Source of the DNA: Rutpela maculata
Taxonomy: Eukaryota; Arthropoda; Insecta; Coleoptera; Cerambycidae
Length of the DNA stretch: 64,000 nucleotides
Assembly (NCBI GenBank): GCA_936432065.2
Contig: OW386293.2
Span: forward strand, 49,137,923 to 49,201,922
Reading direction: 5' to 3'
Part shown: piece after piece, positions 22,518 through 31,985 of the stretch
Layout of the letters: each line of letters starts with the position of its first letter
Numbering within the stretch: position 1 is the stretch's first letter
Made by a program: the position numbers and the translations under genes
The notes under the pieces: model-generated
What the model was told of the DNA's origin: nothing
The model's database searches: none
The model's input: the letters and a program-made list of their open reading frames with translations, nothing else

Positions 22518-23510
22518 AATTAGTACAAGCAAGAAATTTGGTAGAAATGTTGCAGTTATCATCTTATTGAATATAGGTACTAAAAGTTCCTTAAAATCTA
22601 AGCTGTGCCATTAAAAAATGGCGGCCCATTTACAGATTCTTGTATATAAATCCTTTACCATTGAAGATAGGAAAACAAGTTTCAAATAAAAAATGCAGGC
22701 AATAATATAACAAACAATTTTTGATATTAACATTTTTTCTCTAAATTTAACGATTTTTAAATTACACAGGTCTACAAAAAAAAAAATCAGCTCCAAGGAC
22801 CAAACCTATCATACCTTAAGTATTTTTGTGTGCTGAATCCGAATTTTCAATTTAAAAAAATTTCTGCCGCGTAGATTTTGAGTAAACGTCAAAATTTGTC
22901 AAAAACGTATTTTGACGATAAAAGCCGGGATTTACTCGAAATCTACGCGGTAAAAATTTTTTTTTAATTGAAAATTCGGATTCAGCACACAAAAATACTT
23001 AAGGCATGAAGGTTTAGTACTTGGAACAGAATTTTTTTTTTTTTGATAATGACGAACTAATGTTAAAACGTATTTTCGTATTTTATTCTATTTGTTTTAG
23101 GCTTCATAATTACAGTGTACTTTTCTTCTGTAATGGTAATATACATAAAAAATGTTTTTTGTTTTACTTACAACCTATAAACACGCATTTTACAGTGAAT
23201 TTTGTATACAATTGTGATTTTTGAAAATTCTATAACAATCTACACCTCATAATTCAAAAACCGTTCGATTTAGAGAAAAAATGTTAATATGAGAAATCGT
23301 TTGTTTTATTATTGGCTACATCTTTTATTTGAAACTCTTTTTCCTATCTGCAACGGTAAAGGATTTATATACAGAAATCTGAAAATGAGCCGCCATTTTG
23401 CAATATGGCGTTCGAAGCACAGCTTCGATTTTAGGGGTCTTTTATTTTATTCATTAAGATGGCAAGTGGAACATTTCCACCAAATTTCTTGCTTGTACTC
23501 ATTTTTTCAA
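22518..23510. repeat. Large foldback repeat with ~260-bp arms
   Basis: The left arm (22522-22785, starting 'tagtacaagcaagaaatttg') is the complement of the right arm (about 23230-23505, ending 'caaatttcttgcttgtac'). Shared blocks include 'ggtaaaggatttatatac' (right) and 'gtatataaatcctttacc' (left). A second palindrome (22775-23020) sits in the centre. No coding content; the open frames here are by-products. Confidence 0.8.
22775..23020. mobile_element. Nested palindromic MITE
   Basis: Arms of about 110 bp: 'acttaagg'/'ccttaagt' with 'tatttttgtgtgctgaatcc' and its complement, then 'gccgcgtagatttt' against 'aaatctacgcgg'. Its outer end 'acacaggtctacaaaaa' resembles the ends of the two palindromes at 27946 and 28266, so they are likely one family. 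Confidence 0.75.
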
Positions 23511-23865
23511 GGTCAAAATTTATTTTTCCTGCACTATAAATGGCTGTAAAAAATGTGATATTTTTATAAACTAAAAAAGTTCATTCCATTTTCCTATAAA
23601 ACCGAGTGTGAAAAAATTAGTTAATAATTAATTTTGAGCACGGCGCTAAAAAACATAAAAACAAAGTAACCAGAAATAAGCATACCCTCGAGACCTGCCG
23701 AACGGTCGCAAAATTTTTTAGAAATTTTTTAAACTAAAAAAGTTACGACGACTTTACCGTAAATATTAGGGCAGAAAAGTTATCTGAAGGGGCGTTTTTG
23801 AATAACCTCGACAAATTTGAAATTGTTTACAACCCCAAAAAGTATAAAAGAAAAAATGTACTCAC
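23511..23865. other. Spacer, no gene seen
   Basis: AT-rich; nothing recognised. Confidence 0.4.
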
Positions 23866-24010
23866 TACTGGCAGTTCCAGATAGTTCGTAGGTCCAATAA
23901 GTCCTGGACAGTTAGCTACAATTTCTTCTACCCAACACTTAGACTTGTATGTACAACTAGGCATTGCCGCTGTAACCCCAAAATGTTCCAAAACACCCTT
24001 AGCCTGCGAC
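23866..24010 (-). pseudogene. Coding-like exon of an unidentified minus-strand gene
   Basis: The minus strand is open from an acceptor-like '...gtcgcag' at about 24004, reading 'AKGVLEHFGVTAAMPSC', 'TYKSKCWVEEIVANC' and 'PGLIGPTNYLELPV', and reaches a donor-like GTA/GTGAGT near 23870. Residue use (four Cys, hydrophobic-charged alternation, no low complexity) looks like real protein. I do not recognise the family. No neighbouring exon was found, so a relic or an exon captured by a repeat is likely. An open frame on the opposite strand (23983-24273) overlaps and looks random. Confidence 0.3.
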
Positions 24011-24127
24011 CAAGTTCCACTGCGAAACCCAAATCACCGTCAAATTACCTGTGTCCACAGCGATTACAAGACTATTTTACTCTTAAACAGCCATTTGTCG
24101 GAGAGCCCTTCCTAGCTGTACGTGCAC

Positions 24128-24464
24128 CCCCACCGATCCTTGGGGATAATGTTTTTCATAGATTAAAGCCTAAGGAACAATTTAAGCCATGTCCTAAAAA
24201 AAAAATGGCTGTACTTTCAAAATGGCGGCCATATGTTAAAAAAACTGTTGCCAATGTTGTTTTTGTCATTTAACACAAAAACTAAAAAAGATTGACAAAA
24301 ACTTTTTTCACAAAAAGCAACGTGCATAAAATTTTCTACAATTTTATTCCTATACAATATTTTGATAGAAGTTACCATTTTCCAGATAAATGAGTCCAAA
24401 ATTAAGAAAACATGGAAATTCAGATATCGGTAAATCACTTAGAGGAAATAACTGTGACAAATAT
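24128..24464 (-). repeat. Left arm of a large inverted repeat (partners at 26500 and 26880)
   Basis: The complement of this block matches 26500-26830 and again 26880-27140. Landmarks are 'gaaaaacattgtccccaagg'-type sequence, 'acgccattttgaaagt' and 'agaaaattttatg'. It therefore forms an inverted pair with the first right-hand copy and a second direct repeat beyond it. Confidence 0.75.
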
Positions 24465-25085
24465 CCCTAATAGCACACGATGTCCGCCGGCCGTCCGTTT
24501 TATGTCCATTTAATGTACTGACGTCCATGGACATAAACTGGATGCCTACCGGACGATCATCATCGGATGTATGTACATTTTATGTCCATATAGGGACAGG
24601 AGATGGACGTCCTTTTCGTGTCCGTTGATTTAAATATTATATTTTTGCAATAAATGATAATATCTCCATACCGCTTTCTCTCCAACACGTTTCCGAAATA
24701 TGTATACATACCTGCGAATAGCATACTTAACGTCCAACATATGTGTCGCCACGGACGTCCTTCGGCAAGTACGCACATTTTGGGTCCCTATAGGGACAGC
24801 AGCAGGACGTCTATTTAATATAAAAACAAAAAAACAAAACTGGTTTTTCAATTTTACAATGTTTTTGTTTACATTTGACCGTTATTTATGTAAAATTTGT
24901 AGTTTATTTTTTATAGTAATTTGTAATTTATCGTTAATAATTTAATTTTAATATTTTTTGGAAATTATTAATGATATTATTTGATACTAGATATTTATTA
25001 AACATTCAAATAGGTACCTTCTACATTTTGAAGTAAATAGTTATATTAGTGAACTGTACAGTCTTTAAGTAAACAGTAATAAGCT

Positions 25086-25110
25086 AAGTTGGTGGCCGAG
25101 TGATAGAACA
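25086..25110 (+). other. 5' half of a tRNA-like SINE head (A-box)
   Basis: 'gttggtggccgagtgataga' resembles a tRNA D-arm with an A box. It is cut by the jockey-like relic that begins with 'attccaatcaaac', and the 3' half appears after the relic at about 26205. Confidence 0.45.
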
Positions 25111-26204
25111 TCATTCCAATCAAACGGTGCGTGAAATATCTGGGAGTGAACTTAGACAAACGACTGACGTTTAATACAAACGTTAACGAGACGGTACGAA
25201 GGTCTACTTCATGTCCAGGAGTCTGTATCCGCTCCTGGCAAGAGGTAGCGGACTCAACAGGACTAATAAAAAGTTGTTGTACACAATGGTAATCAGGCCG
25301 GCCATCACATGCGCGGCGCCGGTGTGGTGCAGCATCCCGGCCACGACAATGTGGAAGTTGAGAGTATTAGAACACAAATTTATGCGCCTCATTTCAGACT
25401 CCGGTAGGTACACCTCCCTCAGAGATCTTTATGCACGTTGCCACGACATAACCCCACTAGCGGACTACGTCCAAGAAACCTCACAAAAATTCTACCAGTT
25501 TAAACTGGACGGTAGCCCGCTTACCGCAACATTACCCGAATCAGACAGCATAATGCCATACTTTTCGATATAAGACACCCCCTACCATACCAGGCGTTGC
25601 CTATCTTCCGGCAGCTCCCCTAGCCACACTTCCTTTTACGATAACTTACCTCTCCCCCCTACTCTTATCTTTCCTCAACTTTACATATTTCCAATCCCTC
25701 TTTCTCCCCATTTATGTTTGTACAATTTTGTTCTTTTATCTTTTTTGTTGTTTTTGTTCCTTTTTTTCTCTCTAAATCCCCTCTAGGCCGAAAACTTACC
25801 TAAATCCTAATTTTTTAAACCACAATTTTATTTCCACCCTACCACAAGGTCGTCATTTTTTCGAACGGGTTTTTTCGTTTAGTTGTGTTCCCCGTATCAA
25901 CAATCAAAATTACGAAGTGCGCTCGCCTACGATTTTAGTGTTCTTTGTGTTGTGTTTATTTTTAAGCTACTTTTAGGTCCATGTGGACACATAAAAATTG
26001 TAATCTAGCTTTTAAGTCTGCACGTGGCAGACAGGAGATTCTACCCCCCCCCCCTCGAATTTACCTCCAAGCCGAACAGGACCTACTCCGCCCAGCCTCA
26101 CACCCACCTCGGCGATGTTCGCCGTGGTTGTCTGGCTGGCTCTGGGCTAGGATCCGGTGAGGCACATAAATATATAAAAACTGTTAATAAATTGTTTATT
26201 GATT
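25111..26204 (+). mobile_element. 5'-truncated jockey-like retrotransposon relic (copy 1)
   Basis: Begins inside ORF2 at 'attccaatcaaac', continues through the C-terminal reverse transcriptase region to a stop at 25570, then a pyrimidine-rich 3' UTR and a (GATT)n tail at about 26190-26204. The 3' UTR block 'caagccgaacaggacctact' to 'ctctgggctaggatccggtg' is shared with copies at 30690 and 31229. Confidence 0.75.
25120..25572 (+). pseudogene. C-terminal reverse transcriptase fragment of jockey-like element
   Basis: The first part reads 'CVKYLGVNLDKRLTFN', the 'vkYLGv.lD..L.w' block after the RT palm. After a frameshift near 25205 the open frame (25211-25573) continues with 'SLYPLLARGSGLNRTNKK', 'LLYTMVIRPAITCAAPVW' and 'KLRVLEHKFMRLISDS', the thumb and C-terminal signature of jockey-clade ORF2. 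No catalytic YADD is present because the copy is truncated upstream of it. Confidence 0.75.
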
Positions 26205-26262
26205 GATTGATTTTTGAGTTATAAATCACGAGATCGACGGTTCGATCCCTGCTCATTCCGTT
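26205..26262 (+). other. 3' half of a tRNA-like SINE head (B-box)
   Basis: 'cgacggttcgatccctgctc' contains a canonical B box (GGTTCGATCCC). Joined to 25086-25110 it gives a tRNA-like sequence of about 70 nt, followed by a T run. It is a SINE head or tRNA pseudogene rather than a working tRNA, because the acceptor stem cannot be matched. Confidence 0.45.
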
Positions 26263-26499
26263 TTTTTTTCTAAATAATTAGAATGTACAAATATTGTCCC
26301 AAGTTGTGACATTTGCACGTCCTTCGGCTGCCCGTCGGATGTACTTTGGACCAAAAACGAGCGTCCATCTTATGTACTGTATGTCCGTCGAGGATGTCCT
26401 TCAGTTGTCCACAGGACAATGTTGTGCTATTAGGGATTGTAAGGCGTATAATATAACTTTATATTATTAATATAACAAAAAATGAAATAAACTGAAAAA

Positions 26500-26830
26500 T
26501 TAATAATCATAATAATAATATAATTTGCAGACATTTATCTCGAAAACGGTAACAATAATATCTGGAAAATGGTAACTCCTATCCAAATATAGGAACAAAA
26601 CTATAGAAAATTTTATGCACTTTGTTTTTTGTGCAGAAAGTTTTTCTCCATCTTTTTTAATTTTTGTGTTAAATGACCAAAACAATACTTGCAATTTTTT
26701 TTAAAACGGACGCCATTTTGAAAGTACAGCCAGTTTTCATTTGGAGATATGTTTTAAGTTGTTCGTTAGGCTTTAATCTTTATGAAAAACATTGTCTCCA
26801 AGGATCGGGGACAGTTAGGGTGGGCTCCCG
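26500..26830 (+). repeat. Right arm of the inverted repeat, copy 1
   Basis: Complement of 24128-24464; also a direct match to 26880-27140, for example 'tttgttttttgtgcagaaag' and 'tttttctccatc'. Confidence 0.75.
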
Positions 26831-26879
26831 TAATATTACGTTTTATATTGAATTTTATATTTTATTTTAAGAGCTGAAT

Positions 26880-27140
26880 CATTTATCTGGAAAATATTGT
26901 ATAAGAACAAAATTGTAGAAAATTTTATGTACTTTGTTTTTTGTGCAGAAAGTTTTTCTCCATCTTTTTTAGTTTTTGTGTTGAATGACAAAAACAATAT
27001 TTGATTTTTTTTTCCTTTTTAACGGACGCCATTTTGAAAGTGCAGCCAATTTTGCTTTTGGGGACATGTCTAAAATTGTTCCTTAGGCTATAATCTTTAT
27101 GAAAAACATTGTCCCCAAGGAATTGGGCATAGAATATTTT
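26880..27140 (+). repeat. Right arm, copy 2 (direct repeat)
   Basis: Second direct copy of the 26500-26830 block, separated by about 50 bp, with the same order of landmarks. Confidence 0.75.
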
Positions 27141-27144
27141 CAGA

Positions 27145-27740
27145 TAGTGCCTCAGTGAATTAAAGTTTTCGTGTTTTTAAGGTTGGACATAGCCGATAAA
27201 AAAAGAGACACTTTACCACGGATGGGCCAAGAAAGTCTATTTTTATAAATAACTATAGTAACTACCTTTTTAGGGGTGGTGAGGGAATTGCGAGGAGGGT
27301 TGAAGGGGTGAATTTGGTTTTCTTGTTTCTCTTTGTATTTAGTTATCGAAACTTAGTATTTAAACTAATATTAATTCCAATGTCACCCCCCCCCCCCCCC
27401 GAGATTTTTCGCCAAAACGGATGAGGGATTCCTTTTCAAGAACACAAAATTAGTAAAAAAGATGGCTTCCACACTTTACCACGGATGGATTAAAAATAAT
27501 TTTATTAATCTGTAAGTATTTACAAATACAGTGGCAGTGAAATATAGTACAAGCAAGTATATCTAGAAATTATTTCTGAACAAAAAAAATAAATACATTA
27601 GCGGCAAGTTCAGAACAATACACATCTAGTGTGCTAATGTTAAACTGAAGTGAATGAAGAACTACAGTTATGAGAATTAACGTAAACGGTTCGAACATGA
27701 ATAAGAGGCACAGGTCCATAGATGGTTATGTTTTATTTTT
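27145..27740. other. No gene seen; short direct repeat and C17-type homopolymer
   Basis: The phrase 'actttaccacggatgg' occurs at about 27211 and 27473. A long C run lies near 27385. No coding frame of note. Confidence 0.5.
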
Positions 27741-27945
27741 TTTGAAATATCGTCCTCGAAGCAGGCCCCCCGTATGGGGGGGTCTATTGGGTACTGCGTT
27801 TAGGGGCCCGCTAGAAATTTTGATTTTTTTTAATTTCTCCCACACGCTCATCAATTATTAAGCATGGGGGCCCCTTGGCTTTGGAAGGGCCCGCCAGAGA
27901 TTTTGGCATTTTTTTTCAAATTTCTCCCCCCCGTGCAATAATTAC

Positions 27946-28230
27946 ACAGGCCCACAAAAAAGAAAAGTTGTCTGCGCCGGGGTATTGACCATACCTATCC
28001 CTTGTATTTTGACCCGCTGAACACGAATCTGACCTTAGTTTTTTCCCTATACGTCAGGTTTTTTTTTTTTTAAGCAAAAAAGTCTAATATTTATATATTT
28101 ATTTGCTGTTAAAAGAAAAACCTGACGTGCTGGGGAAAAACTAAGATCAGATTCGTGTTCAGCGGCTCAAAATACAAGGGATTGGTGTGGTCAGTACCCC
28201 CGCGCAGATGACTTTTTTTGTGTGAGATTG
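27946..28230. mobile_element. Palindromic MITE 1 of a head-to-tail pair
   Basis: Arms carry 'acaggcccacaaaaaa', 'cttgtattttgacccgctga' and 'gtcaggttttt' and pair with the complement in the right half ('cagattcgtgttcagcggct', 'caaaatacaaggg'). The loop is AT-rich around 28090. Confidence 0.8.
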
Positions 28231-28265
28231 TGCCACACTGAGTGTGGCACAGTGGCAACCAAAAA

Positions 28266-28552
28266 AAAAGGGCCTGCGCGGGGGTACTGACCACACCTAT
28301 CCGTTGTATTTTGAGCCGCTGAATACGAATCTGACCTTAGTTTTTCCCCAACACGTCCGGTTTTTTTTTACAGCAAAAAAAGTCTGTTGAATCGTAATAT
28401 TTTTATATTTATTTGCTGTTAAAAAAAAAACCTGACGTATAGGGGAAAAACTAAGGTCAGATTCGTGTTCAGCGGCTCAAAATACAAGGGATAGGTATGG
28501 TCAGTACCCCGGCGCAGACAACTTTTTTTTTTTGTGGGCCTGTGTTATTAAG
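28266..28552. mobile_element. Palindromic MITE 2 of a head-to-tail pair
   Basis: Same structure as the palindrome at 27946 and highly similar along its length; its right end reads 'tttttttttgtgggcctgtg'. About 35 bp with a small hairpin ('gtgccacactgagtgtggca') separates the two. Confidence 0.8.
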
Positions 28553-28700
28553 CGCGGGGGCCCGTTGGCTTCCGAGGGCCCCGTAGCGAGGGTCCGCCTG
28601 AGATTTTGCCAAAAAAAATTTTTTCCCGCTCATCAATTATTAGGCGCGGGGGCCCGTTAGTGAATTCAGTACCGGGGCCCATAATTTGATGCGGGGGGCC

Positions 28701-29095
28701 TGCCTCAAAGAACCAAAACTAATAAAAAAGAGTTGTGGCAATACAATAAGAATGATAGAAAAAACTAATACCATTCCCAGTATTTCCCTGCTCTTGCGAG
28801 TTTCTGGAAGACTGGATCGAAAAGTCTCTAATGGTGAAAGGTTCACAAGAGTATTAGCGAGTTACTCGACTAAAATGTCTTTAATAATACGTATTAAAGA
28901 CATTGTTCGTGTTCCCTTTCAATAATGATTCGTTGATAATTTTATCAAGTTAGTTACGAAAACAGAGTATTAAAGTTTTAAATTATGTTTTCTGAACAGT
29001 TATACATAATTTCAACTCTAGAAAACTTTTTTCTATCTGCTTAGTTCTCATCGGAAAAGTACAGATTTTTTTTAGATTGTCTTTATCTAACTAGT
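28701..29095. other. No gene seen
   Basis: Open frames on both strands (28640-28925) have no motif. A small hairpin lies near 28878-28905 ('atgtctttaataata' with 'tattaaagacat'). Confidence 0.4.
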
Positions 29096-29098
29096 AGG

Positions 29099-29993
29099 TA
29101 CTAGTCACCCATCCTAAGTTGGCAAGTAGCCGCGCAGAAAAAGAGAAAATATCGTCAGTGTTGGACAGAGATAAACAAGCTTCTTAAGCTATGAAAGTAT
29201 AGTCAGAGGAAGAACTTTCAGTAAAACGTGCAGCGTGTGCTCTATTCACCGAGAATCCCGGTGTGTCACAGGCCAATTGGTGTCTTCGAATGAACACATG
29301 AGCAGTCGTTTGTTTTTATATTTGATATATTTAATCTCAATATTTAATTGTTTTAGTTTCAAGTAAACAATACGATATAGCGAGTATTCAAAACAAATAC
29401 ACATTAAATTAAATATAACGAGACTAAAATTATAAAGACTGAGATAAACGATAAACGCTTACTTTATTTACCCAACTTCCGAGGACTAATTAGTTTTTTC
29501 TTAATTTGTGAATTGTGATAAAGTAATAACATTTCTAATATAAATATAAATGGGATTTAACCCGTTTTAGAATAAAATACAAACACTAATGTCATAGTAC
29601 AAAATTTTAAACTGATAATAGATTTGTACACTTATTGGTATAATATGAGCTCCAGCTATAGATTCCTGCTTCATAAATTTTAAGATGCAACTTATAATTT
29701 CTCGGCTTTGACCAGACAAAGCCTTTTGTTTTACTTTGCTTCCAAACACCATGATATTTTCTTATAAGTACTACTAGTGATAATAAACGTAACAATGCTT
29801 ATAAGTGGGTACTAATAATAAGTACTTAAGTATGTGTTAAATCTAAGTTATATACTGAGTGAGCACTTTGCTCGAGACTATACCGATTTTTATACAGAGA
29901 AGGAAGATAAACAAATGAGCTCCGTAGGAGTGGACTAGTCTCGACCACTGCACATCCTAATCTCATCTGCCAGTTTAGGATGGTCGACTAGTA
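29099..29993. mobile_element. TIR element, ~895 bp
   Basis: Ends pair as 'gtactagtcacccatcctaa' (29099) with the complement of the right end, 'gtactagtcgaccatcctaa', and the pairing continues for about 8 bp with mismatches. The interior 29277-29480 is a repeat also found at 59398-59620. No transposase; open frames are short. TSD not resolved. Confidence 0.6.
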
Positions 29994-30654
29994 CATTATT
30001 GTGTGCAGATTGGAGTAATTTTATATATTTACAAAAATTAAGAAATTTTATATGGTAAATATAAGAAGTGTGAACATTCTTCATTTGCAAATAATGTATA
30101 GCAAAAACTTATTGCTTATATTATTAGGTGATTTGAAAAAGTCGTTTTAAAGTCTTTTACTCAAAAACTAATAATAACATAGTGAAATTAATCTCCAATT
30201 TAATCTCCTATATGAAATTTATACTTCCCCAATATTATGTAATACATGTCTATTTTCTGTTCTGGATGTTTATCTTCTTATTAAATTATATATTATAAAC
30301 AATTTTGCAGCGATTATTTTATTCATTAATATAGTAGTCTATTTTGAGATCATTGCACCAATCAAATATCACTATTAATAGCAAAAGATGTAGATCGACT
30401 TTTAACACCAGAGCATACAGTTTTATCATTGTAACACCCAACAGTTTTGTCGCTATAAAACTCGTTGCAGTCATTGATCCTATTTATATATCTTTCACAA
30501 ATACCACTGTGCTTTTAAACTTTACCTACAATTGTTTATAATTGATATACCTTAGGGTATATTGTAGTAATATGCACTTTATAGTGTCACATATAAGTTG
30601 ACCCTGGCCTATCCATAACTATATTAATTTCCATACTTTTTCATTTTGACTTGA
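29994..30654. other. AT-rich spacer, no gene seen
   Basis: The 65-codon frame at 30344-30541 has no motif. Nothing else recognised. Confidence 0.45.
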
Positions 30655-30689
30655 AGGGGGTCGGTATCTCAGTGGGTTAGCGCGTCAAC
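30655..30689 (+). other. 5' half of a second tRNA-like SINE head
   Basis: 'gggtcggtatctcagtgggt' followed by 'tagcgcg' resembles the acceptor/D-arm and A box of a tRNA. It is interrupted after 'gcgtcaac' by a jockey-like 3' fragment; the B-box half follows at 31042. Confidence 0.55.
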
Positions 30690-31041
30690 TTTGCTTAGCC
30701 TAACTTCTCTACAACTACAACTTACCTTTACTCTATCTTCATCTTATCTATCAAGTTTGTAACCTCTCTAAACCTTTTCTGTGTGTTATTGTTTTATCTT
30801 TTTTGTTCTTTTTGTCCCCCAAATTCACCTCTCGGTCAATAACTTTTAGCCTTTAACCCCTTTAAAAAACCACAACCAGTTAGCTACAGTTTTTAAATCC
30901 TTCCCAATCGTTGCACTATTTATTACTGTTCAAGCCGAACCGGACCTACCCCTCACATTGGTTCTTTGATTACCTCTGGGTCAGGTTCCGATTAGGCGCA
31001 TTCTTTTATTTTAACTTTAAATAATTTTTTATTGTTTGATT
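30690..31041 (+). mobile_element. Jockey-like 3' UTR fragment (copy 2) with 8-bp TSD
   Basis: Shares the 3' UTR blocks 'caagccgaaccggacctacc' and 'ctctgggtcaggttccg' with copy 1 at 25111-26204 and ends with 'tttattgtttgatt'. The flanks 'gcgtcaac' (30682-30689) and 'gcgtctac' (31042-31049) are an 8-bp direct repeat with one mismatch, consistent with a TSD. It is a severely 5'-truncated insertion. Confidence 0.7.
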
Positions 31042-31105
31042 GCGTCTACCTTGCACTCTAAGCATACCTAGCAAAGTGGGTTCTAGCCCTACACAGCGAC
31101 ACAAT
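31042..31105 (+). other. 3' half of the second tRNA-like SINE head
   Basis: Contains 'gtgggttctagccctac', a near-canonical B box at 31079-31089. Joined to 30655-30689 it makes a tRNA-like sequence of about 75 nt. It runs straight into a family D-like body. Confidence 0.55.
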
Positions 31106-31107
31106 TT

Positions 31108-31228
31108 TTGAGGCCTTTGGTTGTTGTACACACACTAAATCACAATTCTATTTTTTATTTCGTTTAATACTAAAGTGAGGGTGGCAATGGGGTGAAGGTG
31201 GTCAATTTCGATCGGGGGGACAACAAAT
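31108..31228 (+). repeat. Family D internal fragment behind a tRNA-like head
   Basis: 'tttttgaggcctttggttgt' and 'tgtacacacactaaatcaca' match the middle of family D copies (for example 20900-20930 and 48533-48570). The G-rich 'gagggtggcaatggggtg' also fits. The family D ends are absent. Confidence 0.65.
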
Positions 31229-31985
31229 TCCAATCAAACAGTACGTGAATCATCTGGGGGTTAACTTAGACAAAAGACTGACGTTAAATATGCACGTTAA
31301 CGAAATTGTACACAAGGTCTATTCCATGTCCAAGAATCTGTACCCGCTCCTAGCCAGGGTAGCGGACTTAACAGGACAAATAAAAAACCGCCACGCCGGT
31401 GTGGTGCAGCATACCGACCACGACAATGCGGAAACTTAGAGTTTTAGAACATAAATTTATGAGCCTCATTTCAGACTCCGGCAGCTACACCTCCCTGAAA
31501 GATCTATACGTACGGTGTCACGACATAACCTCAGTAGGGGACTACGTCTAAGAAATCTCCCAAAAATTCTACTGGGCGATAGTCCGCTAACCAGCAACAT
31601 AACCCAAATCGGAATGCATAATGCCCCATTCAAGATCAAACAGATTCTACCATACCAGGCGTTGCCTATTTTCCGGCGACCTCTTCCCAAGCTATACTTT
31701 TATATACCACAACCTACCATTTCCTCAACTTTATCTCTCCAAACCTTTCTATTCTATTTCTTTATATTCTATTTTTGTTACTTTTTTATCCTATTTGTTC
31801 TCTTTGTCATAAAAAATTCCAGTTTGGCCGATAACCCTTTAAAAAATTCAAACATTTTAAACTCTATTCTTTTCCACCACATTTTCCTGGCGTTAAGGAG
31901 GCCACCAAGTCGGCAGTTCTCGTAAGGGTGTTTTCATTTAGCTTTTCACCCGAGTCAACAGCCCAAATTTGTTCAGCGCTACTGT
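31229..31985 (+). pseudogene. Jockey-like retrotransposon relic (copy 3)
   Basis: Starts with 'attccaatcaaacagtacgt', the same first bases as copy 1 at 25111, and reads 'HLGVNLDKRLTLNMHV' and 'YSMSKNLYPLLARVADL', with a deletion and frameshifts afterwards. The remaining region parallels copy 1 through 'ataccaggcgttgcctattt' and a pyrimidine-rich 3' UTR. It ends abruptly near 31985 without the GATT tail. Confidence 0.7.

Larger units (their letters stand above)
24465..26435. mobile_element. TIR element with GGACGTCC subterminal repeats, ~1.97 kb
   Basis: Ends are 'ccctaatagcaca' (24465) and 'tgtgctattaggg' (26435), a perfect 13-bp inverted repeat. Subterminal regions repeat GGACGTCC or close variants (about 24519, 24606, 24752, 24803, 26316) and 'tagggacag'. 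A clear TSD was not found; flanks are ...AT and AT.... It has no transposase of its own; the interior is occupied by a tRNA-like sequence and a jockey-like relic. Confidence 0.7.
27741..28700. repeat. GC-rich repeat cluster hosting two palindromic MITEs
   Basis: GC-rich words such as 'gcgggggcccgttggctt' and 'ctcatcaattatta' recur on both sides of the palindromes (27760-27945 and 28553-28690), suggesting an older tandem ~75-bp repeat into which the palindromes went. No coding frame. Confidence 0.65.

Noticed and set aside
26205..26262. Possible functional tRNA gene
   Set aside because: Only a B-box half is present, the A-box half is 1.1 kb away across an insertion, and no acceptor stem pairs.
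28640..28925. Opposed open frames of 68 and 79 codons
   Set aside because: No family resemblance on either strand, and the left part lies in GC-rich repeat DNA.
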